Shown: in pieces, positions 63,540-64,000 of the stretch
Numbering within the stretch: the first letter of the stretch is position 1
How the letters are laid out: each line of letters opens with the position of its first letter
NCBI RefSeq assembly: GCF_018982965.1
Contig: NZ_JACBYP010000009.1
Coordinates: 1 to 64,000, forward strand
Length of the DNA: 64,000 nucleotides
Reading direction: 5' to 3'
DNA from: Streptomyces mayonensis
GTDB lineage: Bacteria; Actinomycetota; Actinomycetes; Streptomycetales; Streptomycetaceae
Translations under genes and position numbers: made by a program
Notes under the pieces: generated by a model
Told to the model about the DNA's origin: nothing
What the model saw: only the letters and a program-made list of their open reading frames with translations
Databases searched by the model: none

Positions 63540-63612
63540 GGGGCTATAGCTCAGTTGGTAGAGCGCCTGCATGGCATGCAGGAGGTCAGGAGTTCAATTC
63601 TCCTTAGCTCCA
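63540..63612 (+). tRNA. tRNA-Ala (anticodon GGC), second copy
   Basis: Identical over all 73 bases to the tRNA at 62721. A promoter TTGGTG-19-TAATGT (63471-63501) lies upstream. Confidence 0.97.
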
Positions 63613-63634
63613 CAGCGTCTTGAGTCTTCACGAG

Positions 63635-63664
63635 AACCCCCCGGATCCTTGATCCGGGGGGTTT
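63635..63664. terminator. Bidirectional terminator after the second tRNA-Ala
   Basis: Perfect 13-base arms (63635-63647 and 63651-63663) with loop CTT, followed by TTTCTC. It also serves the ferredoxin gene on the other strand. Confidence 0.9.
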
Positions 63665-63741
63665 CTCCGTTCTCGGTGTTGTCGTCGTTCCCGGTGTTCT
63701 CGGTGTACTCGCTGTTCCCTGTGTTCGCGGTCTTCTCGGCG
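63665..63741. repeat. Degenerate GTTCTCGGTGT repeats
   Basis: Six or so imperfect copies of (G)TTC(T/C)CGGTGT fill the 77 bases between terminator and the ferredoxin stop codon. Slippage-type sequence. Confidence 0.55.
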
Positions 63742-64000
63742 TCAGCGGCCCAGCGCCCGGCGCCCCCGGCCCTGGGACAGCACCGGCAGGTTGGTGCGCG
63801 AGGACGGCGCCTGACCGCGGGTGTCCTCCTCGATGCGCAGGGCCAGTGCCGGGCACCGCCGCACCGCGCGCACCGCCTTGGCCTCCGCGTAGCGCGGCAC
63901 GTCGGCCTGCGCGACGGTCGGGAAGCCGTCGGCGCCCAGCTGGAAGACCTCCGGGAGGATGTCGGCGCACAGCCCGTGGCCACGGCACAGCGTCCAGTCG
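63742..64000 (-). CDS. Ferredoxin, 5' end cut by the window edge
   Basis: The last 86 residues are present, on the minus strand, ending at a TGA (63742-63744). The visible part, DWTLCRGHGLCADILPEVFQ then AVRAVRRCPALALRIEED, shows the C..GHG.C and CP cysteines of a short 3Fe-4S/4Fe-4S ferredoxin such as those serving cytochromes P450. A 25-residue Arg/Gly/Ser tail (TRGQAPSSRTNLPVLSQGRG) follows the domain. The start lies beyond the window. Confidence 0.8.
   Translation of the reverse strand, partial: DWTLCRGHGLCADILPEVFQLGADGFPTVAQADVPRYAEAKAVRAVRRCPALALRIEEDTRGQAPSSRTNLPVLSQGRGRRALGR

Noticed and set aside
62721..63612. Integrated element at the tRNA-Ala gene
   Set aside because: Both tRNA copies are complete, but no integrase, excisionase or other mobility gene lies between them.

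Overview
The window is chromosomal DNA of a Streptomyces or a very close relative. Evidence: GC is very high, with almost every third codon position G or C. GTG starts are common, and several genes look leaderless, with a TANNNT box 6-9 bases before the start codon. The gene order also matches the conserved Streptomyces core block tig-clpP1-clpP2-clpX-valS-folC-ndk-mreBCD-mrdA-rodA-rne-rplU-rpmA-obg-proB-proA-nadD-rsfS. I see no insertion sequence, phage gene or CRISPR array.

Layout. 0.3-10.4 kb: biotin importer bioY, an amino acid permease, rpiB next to a Nei-type DNA glycosylase, an Eis-like acetyltransferase, a membrane PP2C phosphatase, an HD-domain protein, an acyltransferase and two small genes. 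10.5-10.8 kb: tRNA-Gly and tRNA-Pro. 11-15.7 kb: protein quality control (trigger factor, two ClpP subunits, ClpX), with a ClgR-type box before clpP1. 15.8-22.1 kb: a PGYQ-rich membrane protein, valS, folC, a DUF4233 protein and ndk. 22.4-29.1 kb: the mre cluster (mreB, mreC, mreD, PBP2, RodA), which in Streptomyces serves spore-wall synthesis. It contains an array of GTAC-centred repeats between mreB and mreC, and two tiny overlapping ORFs leading into the PBP2 gene.

29.2-38 kb: two functionally linked genes (a radical SAM protein and a TIGR03936/DUF2344 protein) are separated by a divergent oxidoreductase/TetR pair. A very long RNase E/G with a lysine-rich tail follows. 38.3-40.5 kb: rplU, rpmA, obg. 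40.5-51.6 kb is accessory material inserted between obg and proB. It holds a Tat-exported giant ALF-repeat protein with a small membrane protein, and divergently a secreted 166-aa protein plus a serine-protease homologue that has lost its catalytic His and Ser. Two CDP-glycerol glycerophosphotransferase-like proteins for a cell-wall polymer come next.

51.8-62.6 kb: proB and proA, two paralogous leaderless single-pass membrane proteins, an M48 peptidase, two tiny membrane proteins, nadD, a divergent LCP-family wall-polymer protein, rsfS and a histidine phosphatase. 62.7-64 kb: two identical tRNA-Ala(GGC) genes flank two small zinc-binding proteins, then a truncated ferredoxin gene runs off the end.

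The mre genes, the TagF-like genes and the LCP protein together look like one wall-synthesis neighbourhood. The most unusual items are the ALF/pseudoprotease locus, the mreB-mreC repeat array and the PBP2 leader ORFs.
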